From: Allacma fusca
Taxonomy: Eukaryota > Arthropoda > Collembola > Symphypleona > Sminthuridae
Assembly: GCA_947179485.1 (NCBI GenBank)
Contig: OX359250.1
Span: forward strand, 14,738,539-14,802,538
DNA length: 64,000 nt
Direction of reading: 5' to 3'
This document shows positions 12,406-26,742 of the stretch, piece after piece (the first letter of the stretch is position 1; each line of letters starts with the position of its first letter). The notes under the pieces were generated by a model. The model made no database searches. It was not told the origin of the DNA and saw only the letters and a program-made list of their open reading frames with translations. The translations under genes and the position numbers were made by a program.

Positions 12406-12443
<38 letters not shown>
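12406..12443. repeat. (TC)19 microsatellite
   Basis: Perfect TC run of 38 bases. Confidence 0.97.
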
Positions 12444-12446
<3 letters not shown>

Positions 12447-14102
12447 CTGAGGAAACGTCCCCCTTTCACCCTGTACCTGTAACTTATTTCTACGCATCAG
12501 ATGAGACATAATGTGCGCTTTTATAGGTTCGAGAGAAAATGTAAAACAGTGGAATAATTTTAGGAGGCGCAAGAGTTCCAAATTGAAAAAGGAGCCTGGA
12601 CTTGTGTGTAGAGCGCGTATATTTATGTAGATAGATAAAATTACGTATCCGTTTGTATGTATCTAGATATATCTATAGATACACATAGGGTTATTATCAT
12701 AAGTGAGTCTCCAGAGCTCCTTTCATCTCCTCTCTCTCCGCTCATACAACACAATAATAATGATAAGCTGAAAAAATGTTTCTCTCGCTAAATTACTATA
12801 TAGACATCCACGGAGTTAGGGCATATATTGCAATCAGAGTGGAACAAAACAAAGGAAATTGCTCGAGCTTTTCCCAATCCCAATGAAGAGACACGGAGGG
12901 AAGTGAATGCTCTGTATCTGTAGTTCCCCTCCTCACGGTATATAATAATTCCTGTAGATAGATACATATACCTATATATATATATGTAGATATTACATGC
13001 AGGTAATTATACAGGCTATGGAGAGATGTGGAAGCTCACAAGTGTCTGTTCCAATGCATGTGCAAATAACCGAAATAGTTACTGTATTGAGCATGTCATC
13101 AAAGTGAATGATTTGGTTGGGAAATGATGAGTCGAGCAGACTCGAAGAGAAAACAATATTCTTACAATTATGAAAGTCTCCTTTGAGACAGAGACACGAA
13201 CCTCCTTTCATAGGGCTCACATTATCCTGTTCTCCGGCCTTCTATGACTTGACACACAGGTGTGTGTGTGTGAGGATCCGACAGGAATGGAGACCAGGAA
13301 ATTGGTTTGATTCCCAATTTCAAAAGTACTCTCTCTCTCAACTCTTGACTTCTGATATCCTACTGCTCATCATTGCATTGTTCACTTGGTGAAAGTGAAA
13401 GAGTTTTGCTGGGGATGATAATAAAAATATGGATGGTAAATATTATAAAGGTAGAGGGATGTCCAGGACGACGTAGTAATTATAAATCGGTCCCAAAAGG
13501 AAAGTAACTCTTGAAATATGTAAGTAATTGGGGGACGTTCCTAAGAGGATCTGTTCCTGAGTGGGAGATGGTGAGAGGAGGGGAAAGGAGAGGGGAAGTG
13601 ATTGATATAGGATTTGTAATTTTGAGGAGGTAAATACACCTGGAGTAAATAGGGCTCTGGATTAAATCTCAGTTTTTGCAATCAATCAAGACAGTATATG
13701 CGTAAAGGTTGGGCTTAATGAGAAGCAGCATGTTGCTCTGCTCAGGATAGTAAGGGGAGAGAGGCTTGTGTGTAACTATGTATGTACATCTACGTAGGGT
13801 GAAAGTAAGGTTCTCTGAGGCTGTGGGGATCAGTGTACTTCATGTTTAACATTGGAACTGTAGCTCATCACCTCCACCCAAAAGCTTGATGGGAATAATG
13901 AAGGACTTTGTGTGTTACAAGGAGAAAGAGTAAGCACAAGTGACAGGACAAAAGGGAGGTCGGTTGTATTTACAATCAACGTGTAACCACTACTCCCTCT
14001 TTATATCTTACTGTCTCTTCCCCCTTGCTCTTTCCCATCTTGTTTCGGCCTCAACCATTCCTGCTCGCTGGAAAATTTGCCAGAGTGCACATTATAATTT
14101 TG

Positions 14103-14280
14103 GTCTCCTCTCACTTTCTCTCTTACTTTTCCCTAGCTCTCTCTCTCTTTTGCTTTCTCTCTCTCTCTCTTGCTTTCTCTCTCACTGTCGCTGACTCTCC
14201 CTCACTTTGTCTATCTCATGGTCTCTCTCTCCCAATTTCTCTCTCGTCTTGAGTCTCTCTCTCTCTCTCTCTCTCTCCAG
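14103..14280. repeat. Imperfect polypyrimidine (CT)-rich tract
   Basis: About 180 bases that are almost all C and T, with several short (CT)n runs separated by TTTGCTTT-like interruptions and ending in a perfect run and CAG. It could act as a strong polypyrimidine tract before the AG at its end, but no downstream exon is recognisable. Confidence 0.85.
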
Positions 14281-14811
14281 TCTCCCTAGTTTTGTATATT
14301 GGGGAGATGTTCGCATCTCTATGAATGTTCCTTCCTTGGAGAGAAAGTTGCTATGCTATTTTCCAATTGTGGTTGTCTGCTAGTGAAAGTGTCTTTAGAT
14401 GTTGTGAGTACCTGGCATTAAAATGTATGTATTTTTCCAGGGTCAAAATTGCGTAGTCTCCCTCTCCCCATCTATTTCTGTCGCTCTCTCTCTCTCTCTC
14501 TTTCTCTCCATACTCTCCGAGAGAGAGTCCTCACATAAAAGAAGATTCTCTCCGGAGCAGTTCCCAAGCCCGCATGCACACATACCGAAGAGAGACCAAC
14601 CTGGGCGAATATATTTCCTCCTGGAAAATATTTTTATGCGGAGTATTACATCAAACTACTCCAGTGGTGGGGACTATGGATGTCGGAGATATCAAAAAGC
14701 TTTCCCTTCCGTACATATTTTCTCCTGGAATTTTGTCACAGTCAAATATTCTAAAAGCTTTTCTCCCATCACCTGTCATTTGCTAATTAAGTACTCAGGA
14801 ATTGGCCATTC

Positions 14812-14814
<3 letters not shown>

Positions 14815-14865
<51 letters not shown>
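14815..14865. repeat. (CT)25 microsatellite
   Basis: Perfect CT run of about 51 bases. Confidence 0.98.
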
Positions 14866-14868
<3 letters not shown>

Positions 14869-15866
14869 CCCCTCTCCCTTGCATCTACACATCCCGTCAA
14901 AGATCAATAGAGACTTTCCCTGAATTTCAAATCTAATGAATGCATTTTTAATTATACCCCTATCCATAACTCCCCATTAGAATTTAAATTCTCCGTCTCT
15001 CATGTGGGAAAGTACGTACATACTCTCGTGGAGCAGGTTTTCGGAGCCGTTCTTTTGCAATAGAATCCCATCCCTGAGAAGAGACGGTCCCAAAGGAATG
15101 TATCTATTCTTGTATTTCAATATATGAGGAGCCGTTCCGAACTATTTACAATTACAAGAGAGTGTCTCCTCAGGCTAAAATTATTCCTTGACTTTCCCCC
15201 GACTCTAGTAGAGTATGAGCTCCCCTCTGAAATTCAAACTCGTCCAATCTACACAGAAATTCGATACTTTCTTTACAAAACTGTCCTGGAGCTTTCTCCA
15301 TGCAAAAAAGTACATAAAGGAAGAGGGGAAATCAGAGGCTACTGTGGAAGCAACTAAAGAGAGAGAGAGAGAGAGGGAGCGAAAAGAATGATTTTTGAAA
15401 TATCTAGTGATTTTTTTTTCAGAGAAAACTGAGCTAAAATATCAAATTCTATTATGAATCAAATTAGAATAAAAATGGAACGTCTTAGGAGTAATGAGAA
15501 GTTGGGGAGGTGGAGTAGGGGGGGGGAGGAGAAAAAAGGAAAAAATTGAGGAAGTTACTGCTCAGAGTGATTACCAAAAGCCCAAACCTTTTCCAGGGGA
15601 AGGAAGACTCTCCTCTTACGGAAGGGAACAAGCAACAAGACGAGAGACCCAGAGAGGAAATTTACTATATGGAAAAAACTTTCTTTCGGTTTAGAATTTA
15701 ACTGGGTTTAAACAAGGGACGAGCATAAGAGAACATTCAGCAATATGAAACTTTCCGTATGGTCTCAGAGACACCCTTATAAAAGACACAGTCACGGGTT
15801 TTACGTAGGAAATCCAGACTGTATATCAAGTGATGAAATAGTCTCTCATTCTACCACACTTTCTCC

Positions 15867-15892
15867 GTGTGTGTGTGTGTGTGTGTGTGTGT
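15867..15892. repeat. (GT)13 microsatellite
   Basis: Perfect GT run directly abutting a copy of ACTTTCTCC at 15858-15866. Confidence 0.96.
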
Positions 15893-16733
15893 ACTTTGGA
15901 GAGGAGAAGCAAAATGCATGTGTGTCTAATACATTTCATGTCTATTTTCCCTCTGCCTACCGCTCCTTGCTTCCCGTCTCTTACATGAAGAGGGTATTAT
16001 TGATTTTATATGGGAAAGGAACGAGCTAAAATAAAATGAGTGTCGAGAGAAACTCCCTTCTCTTGGAAATGCATGTACAGAGTCGCCACGTTATTTTTTC
16101 CATACCTTTCCCCCGTAGATATGTATCTATATATACAGATGCAATGGCTGGATCCTCCACCCTTTGCATACTCTCAGGTTCCACCTATGCATATAATTAT
16201 ATGACACTGAGTTATGTCCACAGCCTCCCCTAATCATTACTCTCTCCTTGGGAGAAAGCATATCGATACTAAAATATCACTCGGGATGCTCATGTCACTG
16301 GAGAAAGTAGAGATTTTCCCTGAATTCCCAGAAAAAGATACAAACTATTAAAAAACACATCAAATCAACTTGAAATAATAAAAGCTCTCAAATATCTATG
16401 TATACCCCAGTGAAAGCATACTTTCTCTCAAGTGTATCACTCCCCTTCAAAAAAAAAACAAAAAAAAGAGAAGGTAAACTCATACAATTGAGATACAACA
16501 GGCGGGAAGACACACAGTGCCCAGATACACATCATTCTACACGTAGATTATTATATCTCGAAAATGTTAAATACTCGGAAGGTCCATACTCAAAAGGTAC
16601 ATGTTATGAACAATGGAGTGGTACTTGAAGTAGCTATTACGAGCTTTGTAATGAAAGTTTGATTCGATAAGCTCTGTATGGCAATCGATACCTTTTCTCT
16701 CAACTTTCCCTGGAAAGTTTGAGTTCATGACTA

Positions 16734-16800
16734 TACACACACACACACACACATTCACACATACACACATACACACATACATATGTACATACACACACAC
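16734..16800. repeat. Interrupted (CA)n tract
   Basis: CA runs broken by CAT and TACATATGTACATA interruptions. Confidence 0.93.
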
Positions 16801-17919
16801 GAGCATTTTCCATGCACACTTACTCCCAGTCTCTCCTCTCACGTCTGCATAACAACTCAACTAACGATGTGCCAATCAGTTTAAATTGAATACTCGCAAA
16901 ATTTTCTCCCACTGCTTATACCAACATCCCTGGAAGATTCGCTCGGCCTGGGCTCCACACATTCAACATTACTTTCACATCTTCATTTCCATCATCATAG
17001 ATAGATGATATTGCGTACTCCACACAAGCCCTACTTAGAACTCTGTCTTTCAATTCCCCCGACCAGAGCCCCATTGCTCAAGGCCCTGCTTTTACTCCGT
17101 ACATTTTCAATGCTTATGTTAGATATATACTTCTCCCTCAAACTTTCCAGCCACTACTTTCCATCATCCCAGGATGCGTATGCAATAACATACATAGGAC
17201 GGGAGGAAAAGTTGTAGCTCATCCACACCTGGAGAATGCAGGGTGCCTTATGGCTCATAAGATTCATACCATCCAGTCCATTCTCTCCCTACAAGAGATT
17301 CTCATCTCAGAGAGCATTTCCTCCGCAAGGGAATATTCTCTCCACAGAGTTTTACAACAAGTGTTGGCATTTCCCAAATAATGCTTTCGATCCCTAAAAC
17401 TTGATCACTGTAGCAAGTCATTTGTTCTAATTTGCCATAGCCACACATGCACATAATAATTACAGAGGTATTTAATCTACTCTGTCATTTCATTACTTCT
17501 AGTAAAGAAGCCCGACCTCTGACTCCTAACATCTGTATGTAAGTGTCTCAGCTATGTTAGGGAGGATTTAATTACAAATAATAATTCCCTACTTGCAAAA
17601 TACTAACCTTCCTTAAAAGAAAGCTTCCCTATATTTTTTTCAAGATAGGCGCTTTAAAACATGGAATAAAATAAAATAACAATTATTATTAATTATATAA
17701 AATTCCAACAACTTTTATAATTACATTAAATCTTTAATCCAATGAACCCATGAAAAGTGTGAGCCTATACCATCATACACACTACTTACTGATTATTACA
17801 AACTGAAGCCTCAAATTGAGTACACAGTGCGAAGTGTTGCGTACACTCAATAAATCACTTAAAAGTTTCCCCATAACCTCGAATTAACCAGGAATGAGAT
17901 GTAATTATAAGTTTAGAGC

Positions 17920-17920
<1 letters not shown>

Positions 17921-17956
<36 letters not shown>
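17921..17956. repeat. (GA)n microsatellite
   Basis: Near-perfect GA run of about 36 bases. Confidence 0.97.
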
Positions 17957-17958
<2 letters not shown>

Positions 17959-18562
17959 TCATTTCAACTGTTGTTGAAAAGTTTGCATGCAAGGGCCGTT
18001 CCTTGCATTTAATACCTTGCTACACCCTGTATTTATCCTGGGCTGTAGATAACCCAGGAGTGACTCCCAAGTACTATAACTTCAAAGCTGGCGGACTCTT
18101 ACCCTTCCAATTATTATTACTAGAAAATTATAATGATTGATGTTTTCACTTTACACGGGGGAGAAAGCATACTTTGAGAAGTATTTGTAGGGCTTCCGTT
18201 CCCTTCAAAGGTTTCGTGAGGAGGAGGAAGGGACTCCAGCACTAGAGACTCACATGGTCTCTTCTATTTATGAACTTTCTCCACTGTCATTTGTTGCTGT
18301 ATTATTATCCGGAGCTCTAATCGCGTGTACTCTACTCATAATTAATATTTACATGGGAGTTCTACGGATCCATCCAGGACCGGTATTTCCTGTACCTACA
18401 AGTTAAAGTTCCAAATTCCCTGGCACAACATGTGTCTCAGGCCTGTGTGAGGACAGCAGTCCAGAGACATTGGAAGTCTAGGAAAGTTCCTGTTACATTA
18501 GGAGCTGATTGGAACACGTCCATTTATAGAGCCCCAAAACAGGGTAGTGTGTGAATAGAAAA

Positions 18563-18578
18563 GAGAAAGTACTTTCTC
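18563..18578. other. 16-bp perfect palindrome made of two facing GAGAAAGT words
   Basis: GAGAAAGTACTTTCTC is self-complementary and consists of two copies of the region's recurrent motif, head to head. This is the only place where the motif is found as a closed dimer. Confidence 0.8.
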
Positions 18579-21500
18579 CAGTTAGGACAAAAAAAAGAGA
18601 GTTGGACAGGAAGTGAAAGATAGAGGGAGTGCACTTCTGTATGTACATAGAATGTAAGTACTGTGTGAGGAGGAGATCTCCGAAGGACTGAAGAGGCTTG
18701 TCATAGAAATTGTGATGCCTTATAAATGGTTATGACTGCGACAATAATTGAGGACCGTCCGGGAGAGGAAGGCTCAGGTATTTTCTCCAGGAGTAATAAT
18801 AGTAAAAAGGGGATGCTCAACACCCGCCTCCGAAGGAGATACATATGTGTGGGGAGAGATGTGGCCTAGATGTAGATATCTATAGATATATGTGTGTACA
18901 AAACTGGATTTCCAGAGTCATAGGGAGAAAAACTATAGGACCGTGTCCTCTGTGCTCCGTCATGTGCTGACTCAGACAATTATACAATGTAGACTCAAGG
19001 AAATGTAGAGAGAGACGGAGGAGTGTGCACTAATCGGACCCCAATGGATGAGGCTGACTTATAGGCAGACTTCAATGATGGATTGGCAAGGACGAGTGTG
19101 CTAAAGGTGCGGAGAATTGGAGCCACTCGGCAAAAGCGTTTCAACTTGACGTAGATCATTAAATCCCCGAGAATTTTTTGGGACAGTGCACAAAACTCCC
19201 GACCCAGTATATATATTTTTTTCTCCTGTTGGACATATGTATGTACATATGTAGGGAGAAAGTACGAGCTTTCCCCGGACTTTCCCTCTGTGTACATAAA
19301 AATAACTATGTAATTACTTGTATCCACTTTGAACTTGAACCACACATACCTTGTTAGCTCTCTCGGATCTCAGGCAGGCAAGGCCCCGAAATGTCTCGGA
19401 AAATCTAGTACCCTCCACACTTCTAACAATAACTTAATTTTAGAGTCATTTACAGTACGACTGAGATTCCTCTACTTTCACTTAGGTCTCGTAATGTATG
19501 TACACTCGCCCTGCTTTTTTTCCCACATGCTTAAGGACCTGCCACGGCCCCGACTCCTATCTCCTATGTTTCAGGAGCATAATAGTCAACTTTATAGGGA
19601 CGTAGTGTGGTACCTGGTAATAGTAACTTACTGTGGGGCCTCAGAGTTACATCACGGGAAGGACTCACACAGTATATGTAGATACATATATCTAGATATA
19701 CTGGGAACCCTCACACATATGGAGACACATACAAATGGAATATTATACAGAATTGTATCCCTGTCTTGGTCCTATCGTTTCCCGAAACCATAGTGAGAGA
19801 GTTGCTCTGTGTCTAGAAATGTAACCTAATTCCTCCACATTTTCCCCCTCCCGTGTAAATATTTCTTTAGCTATTTGAACTTCTGGCTGAGTTACGTTTA
19901 TACCTTGAACTGCATTTCCCACAGAGTATCGTACGTTTGTATTTCGTTTCGTATGTCTTTGAATATCTATACATAAACTCATGCTGGAGTCATGTAAGAC
20001 CCTAAATGGGGAAAGTAACTCTTGTGTAGGGAAAGATATGGTAAGTATCCAAGTCCAAGGTTATGTTTACAAACTGTGTGAAAAAATTCCAGGACAGGTT
20101 CCATTAGTTTTATTATTACGTGTCGATATCTAACTTTAGATATCAAGAGCAAATCACCGCATGACTAGTGGTGCATTTCCATGAGTGAGTTTCCTTTCCT
20201 TTCGTTTTTCACTCCGTCTCTGTCTACTTGCTTCCTTTCTCTGAATTTTTTTCTCTCTCTCTCTCTCTCGCTCTTGTTCTTACTCCGAACGTTACGGCAC
20301 TATAATTTCCTAGTTTTCTCCCATTACATTATTAAGTCTTTCCGTGGGTATATAGGTAGGTATCTATAATAATTACATTTATATATAGTTTTTTGAGACT
20401 ATGTAGTATCTACTTGTGAGATGGGGAATGGAGTGTTTCTCCTCAAATTATTATTATTACCTCTTGTTGAGTACAAGTTCCGTCAAAGATCAAGTAGCTC
20501 CCAGTATTGTTTCAGGTACGGGTTCTGGCACAGTTACCTTCATTGTGTTGGAAACCAATGTACAATAATTTTTTATGGGTCATCAACCAATTTTTATGCC
20601 TTCCGTCTTCCTTGCAAGACTATTATGGTGTCTTAATTTCCAATGGCTCAACCTCCTCTGACTCAAACTCCCTCAAAAGCACTTTTATTTTCACTCAATA
20701 CTTCCTTAAAGACCAATATTCCTTTAATATTCTTTTTTTTCCCCTCCCTTTTCGGCAACAAGTCAGTGTCTGAGATTCCACTGGAGAATAATTATCTCAT
20801 TATTTTCAAATATCTATTTTTGTTGTGGTTGTTCCGAAATTTCCCGACGCGCACTCAAATCAATCTTTTATGACGTTAGGGTTCAATTGATTTTAATAAT
20901 TCAACACTTCCTGAACGAACTGAAAGGATAAGGAGATCTCTGTCATTTTGATATTTCACAGAAACAAAACTATAATTTTTGCATAATTTTTTAGCAAAAT
21001 TTCCAATGGTTCTTAATACAGATAATTAACCTTTGGTTACAATGACATGTTTAGATCCATCCCTGAAAAATTAATTCTTATTGGATTTTTACAGAGAGTG
21101 AGAGAAAAAAAATCAGCAACAAGTTATTAAGTTTTAACTTTCTCCGTGCCGTTCAAAAGGCTTCACTTTTCCCCTACTTTTTTTTTTTGATTTTCTTTCT
21201 CCCTATTCCTTTCGCCCTTGGATTTTACCTTGGAATCCGTAACTGTTCATATTTGCACGACTAACACCAAAGGACTTTAGATTCGACTGACTGTGCTTCT
21301 TGAACTTGAGAACTTGTAATGGGATTTCCATGTTCAGTGTTCCATTCCTCTGGTCGAGTTTTGTTACAAGGGATTTTATTTCCGTCATTAGCAAGTTGAT
21401 TAATTGATTTGAAGTTTGAGGGTGGATTTACAGATTTGAGAGGAATTGAGTGTGCTTGGATTGAATCTTGAGAGAGAGGATGTTCAGGGAATATTGTTTC

Positions 21501-22135
21501 TTTTGTGAGGAAAGGAGACTCACTCTCCGTACAGATGCTCACGTTTTGGTGGGGGGAGAGCTATGTATTTGGAAGGGAGATGGAGACGGGCTGACTTGAG
21601 CTGACTTGATATTCCATGGGAGTCTTGTTTTCAATTGGAAATTGTTTTAGTTGAAAATCGGTGAGAGCAGTGTCTGAGATGACTTTCAAGCTTTTGTAGG
21701 GTTTTCCTGGGGACTTTTTGATGGAATTTTATCACCTCGTTGGTGAAAGTATTTTTTTTTTTGAGAGAGACTTTGTTACAGTCGGGGCGAGGTCATTCAA
21801 TCCCTGTTGTTAGGAAGCGTTCCCGTTTGTTAGAGAAATAGGAACATTTGTGGAAGGGGGTGAGTTAATTCATTGGTGATTTGTTTTTATTGAGGGGAGA
21901 ACGAGTGCGGGATTTTCTCCGTCTGCTCAATGTTTTCCTGATAGATTATTCACAGATGTACTCTGACTTCTCACAACACCACTGACGTTTTCATCTTGAC
22001 GTTTTACCTCCGGAGAAAGGAGGGCTTATGAAAGTAGAAGAGTATTTGAGGACGCACTAGAGCCCAGAGTGTAGAAGGTAAGTAAACAGAATTGTCAGGA
22101 GCTAAACTTCTCACACATCCTCGGTGATCTTTATA

Positions 22136-22138
<3 letters not shown>

Positions 22139-22180
<42 letters not shown>
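22139..22180. repeat. (TC)21 microsatellite
   Basis: Perfect TC run of about 42 bases. A second, shorter run lies at 22299-22319. Confidence 0.97.
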
Positions 22181-22185
<5 letters not shown>

Positions 22186-22884
22186 CCGTAGAATGTTCCT
22201 ATGGTCGGTATATATGTGTTGAGTGTGTGAAGGGGGGGAGAGAAGTTCCCCTTGACTTTTGTTATTACCTTCGAAAAACCGTTTGATATAATGGGAATTC
22301 TCTCTCTCTCTCTCTCTCTGCCTCCTTTTTGGGGATTCTATATTGGATTCTCTATCATGGGCAAAGATGAGTTCAACCGAGGGAATTATTATTACTTACT
22401 CTGATGGATGTCTCAGATGGTGGGTTGGAAGATGTGTCACGTCCTCTTACTCACGTAAGCACTCAAGTAGGCTACAATTTGCATTTTAATTGGTAATGAT
22501 ATTCGGGGTTCGGGGAGCGCTCCATCCGTCCGTAGGTTTGCCTTTTCGATTAGCACCTTTTTCTTTTTTTTTTTTTGTATTCCTGTTTACTCTCCTCTCA
22601 TCTTCTTCTCTCCTTTCAAGAGGCTTTTCGCCCCTCAAATTTGTTAATCTCCTGTGCAACAATTTACTCTCCCACTAACTCACTCTCTCTCACCACATTC
22701 CCGATAGTCGTCTCGGATTTTTTCTAATTTTTTCCGGCTTTTCTTCTGTCTCCCTCCACTCTTCTCCTGGGCTGGGGTTTTTGAGGGCTTTAAAATAACC
22801 CCTTAGTTCTGGGGTTACTCTCTCAACTCAGTCACTTGTCAGATTAGAGGTTCTTATTATTCTACACCCAATTTTTTTTTTTTT

Positions 22885-23340
22885 TTTTAAATTCGAATCT
22901 TCACGTGGAATTCAAGTCTGTCTCTTTATTAAAGTTTAGTTCACATTCGATATTGGGATGTTGAAAAAAAGCTCCTGTTAAAATCGATGCTCGGATTTGG
23001 ATTAAGACCCGAGTCTTGAATAATTTGACTTCCAATGCGAGTCGTCTTAAATTTGATCCCAAATCCTTCTCGAATGAGAAAGACTTCCAAGGGTCTGAGT
23101 CTTGAATTTAACTTTAAATTCAAAACTTGAATTTAACTTCCAATCTGCGAGTCGTCTTGAATTTGACTTTGAATTTTGTCCCTTTAAATTGACTCTGAGC
23201 CTGAGGTTTCCAAGACTTGACAAATCCTATTGTTGAAATTGATTCAAAAGTTGAGTCTTGAATTTGATCTCGGATCTTCTCAAAATTTGTGTGTTTAAAA
23301 AATCGATACCTCTTAAAGACTTGAAATATAAGGTTGAGTG
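22885..23340. repeat. Degenerate CTTGAATTTGA-type repeat
   Basis: Words such as GAGTCTTGAATTTGA, ACTTCCAATSYGAGTCG and TCGGATCTTCTC recur irregularly over about 450 bases. It looks like an eroded short-unit tandem repeat, resembling in style the CTTGACC block at 6.5-7.5 kb. No protein-coding signature was seen. Confidence 0.6.
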
Positions 23341-24230
23341 TCTAATGATGATTATTATTAGTGAGTGTGACGTGTAAATTCTTGGGAAATCCGACTCTTT
23401 TCCAGGGTCGTCGTCGTCGTCTTCACTTGAAGTGTTAAGTTTGTTTTAAAATCCTCTCTGTCCTGGAATCTACACGAGAAGGGTTAAATCTATCTCAGAT
23501 GAAATCCGAGAGTGTGCGACTGATCGCTAGTAATTTCCAGACGGTACTAACGAGCTTGATGACACAGAGCCGAAAGGAGTAGGTAAATTTGTAGGAGCTC
23601 CTCCCTCAGCCTTCTCACATCAAAAGGTAAAGTCCGAAGGAGACAAAAGAGCACGAGAGATATATATAATAAATTATAGGTAGATAAGAGTGTGGACTCG
23701 GTCTTGATAATAATGTTCTCAATTCATGGACTATATACTCAAGTGAAGTGTAATAAGAGAGGTTTTTCGAAATCTAACAGAGCCCAATCTCAAGATTGGG
23801 CCAAAAAGGGGGATGAGACTTTTTTTTGTCTCCCCCAATTTTTCTGTCCCTCTGACTGTTTGTTATCTATATCTTGGGCTAATTCTTCTAAAGCTCTCCA
23901 CCCTTACAATGATTTCTAGTAATTTTTTTTTCTCACTTCACTATTATTTAGTTTTAGCTTCACTGGGGAGAGACAGAGACTATATGACCAACTGGGAAGT
24001 GACGAGGGCTGACTGACGCTCCTGGTATTTGTTTCTTGTCTCTCTTACTATGTTGTGGTCCGGGTGAGTTGGGTTGTTGGGGGAATTGAGAAACTCATAA
24101 GTTTAGTGGGGATGCGTGTGTCTTGTTCTTGGGATGGACTCCGCAGACAGACTTGGATGATTTTACGTGTCGAGTGTAATAATATGGGCAAGAGAGGAGA
24201 ATTGTGGAAAAATTTACTCGTAGATCTGCA

Positions 24231-24233
24231 CTT

Positions 24234-24269
<36 letters not shown>
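24231..24269. repeat. (CT)n microsatellite
   Basis: CT run with one CCC interruption. Another (CT)n run lies at 24752-24779. Confidence 0.96.
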
Positions 24270-24273
<4 letters not shown>

Positions 24274-24748
24274 GCTCTGCTATTACCGTCGAACTAAAAC
24301 TGATGAGCCCAGCACCACAGCAGAGTTCGCCCCTCAAATGTACATAATTTTCCCAGAGTTGGGAGGACTACAGAGTTGAGCTCTATATAGAGGATATATG
24401 AGTGAGGGGCTCAGTTCAGACTTGCCCGTTTGCTCGTCTCTATGTTTCTCCTCTCGCTCCGGACTCGGTAGAAAATCCACCTCTATACTTCCACACAATC
24501 TCTACATTTCTGTAATGTCGCGGCACACGCAGGCACCCTGGCATCTTCAGCTGTTCCGCACAAAATTCAACTCTCTCTCTCGCTCTGCCAACTCCAGGTT
24601 TTTTTTTCTTCATGTATGCCAGTAGGACATACATGGGGAAAAGACTACCCCCTCACTTCTCTGTTTCTCTTTTGAGGCACACAACTTGAGCATCCGAATC
24701 AAATTAAACTTTTACCTACCTTGCCTTTTCCATTTTCTATCTTTTTTC

Positions 24749-24779
<31 letters not shown>

Positions 24780-25997
24780 AACTCAAAGACAACTAGCACA
24801 AGCATCAACTTTTACCGTTTTTAATGCCAAAAAGCCTTAATATGCACTTTACTGGAGTCACAATCAGATCCCTTCCCCATAGTTCATAGGATGGCTCACT
24901 ATTTTTGAGAGAGCGCTAGTTTTATTCTATATTTCAAGCATATCACTTCCATTTAGAGAGTTAGTCTCCCAAGTATATTTCCCAATTTTGAGACTCACAT
25001 TTTACTCAAAACCCCCCTCCATACAGTCGGTTTTTTTTCTCTAACTTTCCCTGTGGTTTTTCTAGGAACAAATTCCTGATTCTAGAACATCTCAGTGGAA
25101 GGGAATTGTAGTACTTTCATGGAGTGTGTACAAAAACTGTAGAACATGAATTTAGAATTTGTGCCTATTTATTTATGGACATTACATATTCCTATTTATG
25201 TGTTTTCCTGGGAGCATCGGGAAGAGACAAAGTTAAGCCACCAGTTTTCCAAGTATATGGATATAAGTTGATTCTGTATGTTTCTATACTGTTGGGTTTA
25301 AAAGTGGTAAGTTGCACGTTAGGTGGGATTAGGTTCAAATGGAATATTATACTGCAATATAGATAGATACATATATGGGCAGGAGCTGGGAAGGAAATTT
25401 AAGGACGTTTATATGATCACGGTATAGCTAGTGTTCGGATGCTTGTTCCAAATGCCCAGTTTTCTTTCGTTACAATTTGTCAAGTTTTTAATTGTAGATG
25501 CTTCAGTTTTAGTCATTTGCTGTGCTTCTTCATGAATTTGCATTCCTTAACTTGGTTTCTCTCTACTAAATTTTTAGAAAGCCTGGGTTTCGTCTTTGCA
25601 AGTATTGAGCCTACGCTTTTATCATTTAACAATATTGTGGATTTTGACAATTTTTGGTCGTAGTAATTACAAGACTTGACTTTTAATTCGTAAGAGATTT
25701 TTAGATGATGCAGATATTGAGATTTTTAGTGTTGACAATTTTACTTTGTTTTGAGACTTTTGTTTCGTAAGGATTTTGTATTTGTACTCACGTATGATTT
25801 TTAAAAAATTATGTGAAATTTGCTTTGGTTTCTGTTAAATTTTAGAGACTTTATTTTTGTTTCGCGTTGGCGTTAGTCTTGTGTGATCAGTAATCCCAAA
25901 TGTTTACAGTTTACACTTGCCTCTTAGCAGACAATGTATATGTTTATTATATGTTAGTTGGGATGTTTGAATAGGCTGGAGGTTGGGGGTTAAAGAG

Positions 25998-26001
<4 letters not shown>

Positions 26002-26070
<69 letters not shown>
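26002..26070. repeat. (TG)34 microsatellite
   Basis: Perfect TG run of about 69 bases, the same length class as the tract at 10383-10453. Confidence 0.98.
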
Positions 26071-26075
<5 letters not shown>

Positions 26076-26693
26076 TGGGAATGGAGGTATAGACTTGATT
26101 TAATAGCTGGAGTAACTTGTTTTTCATCCCTGGTATAGCCCAGGAGTGGTTTTATGGGTGGAAGGACGGAAGCATAAAGTCAATCTTGGTTTATCTGTTA
26201 TAGCTTGTATCTTATATGTGGGTGTAAAGTTTCGTTTGAGGGACATTACAGTTTACAACTCCCTCATAATTATCCCCCCAGAAGTTTAAAGCAATTTCCA
26301 GAGCTGAAGTGCTTCCAGGCTCAAAAGCTTCACCAGTGATATAAAAATTCGTTTCAATGCTAATTAAGTATTTTGCATTCTACTATTCCAGCTCAAATGC
26401 AAGGTTGCAGCCTGCAAGGTCCTCATGGATGTATTTCCCCTATTTTTAATAATATATGGAAAAGGATGATAGGAGGCACTGGAGTGGGTCCATTTCCCGG
26501 GTTATTATTTATAGCACTCAACAGGGCAGAATTATACATTTAACTAATACCTCGGTAGGCCTGGTGAAAGTATGAGAGAAAGCCGGATTTTCGAGTCTTG
26601 GATGAATCTACTGGTGGAAGATTTTTTCATTAGTTTTACCTCTGGGAAAGCCCATGCAGCTCAGTGTGGCAGAAGATAGGGAGAAAGTGAGGA

Positions 26694-26695
<2 letters not shown>

Positions 26696-26738
<43 letters not shown>
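26696..26738. repeat. (GA)21 microsatellite
   Basis: Perfect GA run of about 43 bases, eight bases after a copy of GGAGAAAGT (26680-26688). Confidence 0.97.

Positions 26739-26742
<4 letters not shown>

Noticed and set aside
14423..14923. 166-codon frame, the longest in the microsatellite block
   Set aside because: Much of it is Ser-Leu from (CT)n tracts and the rest has no domain-like sequence.
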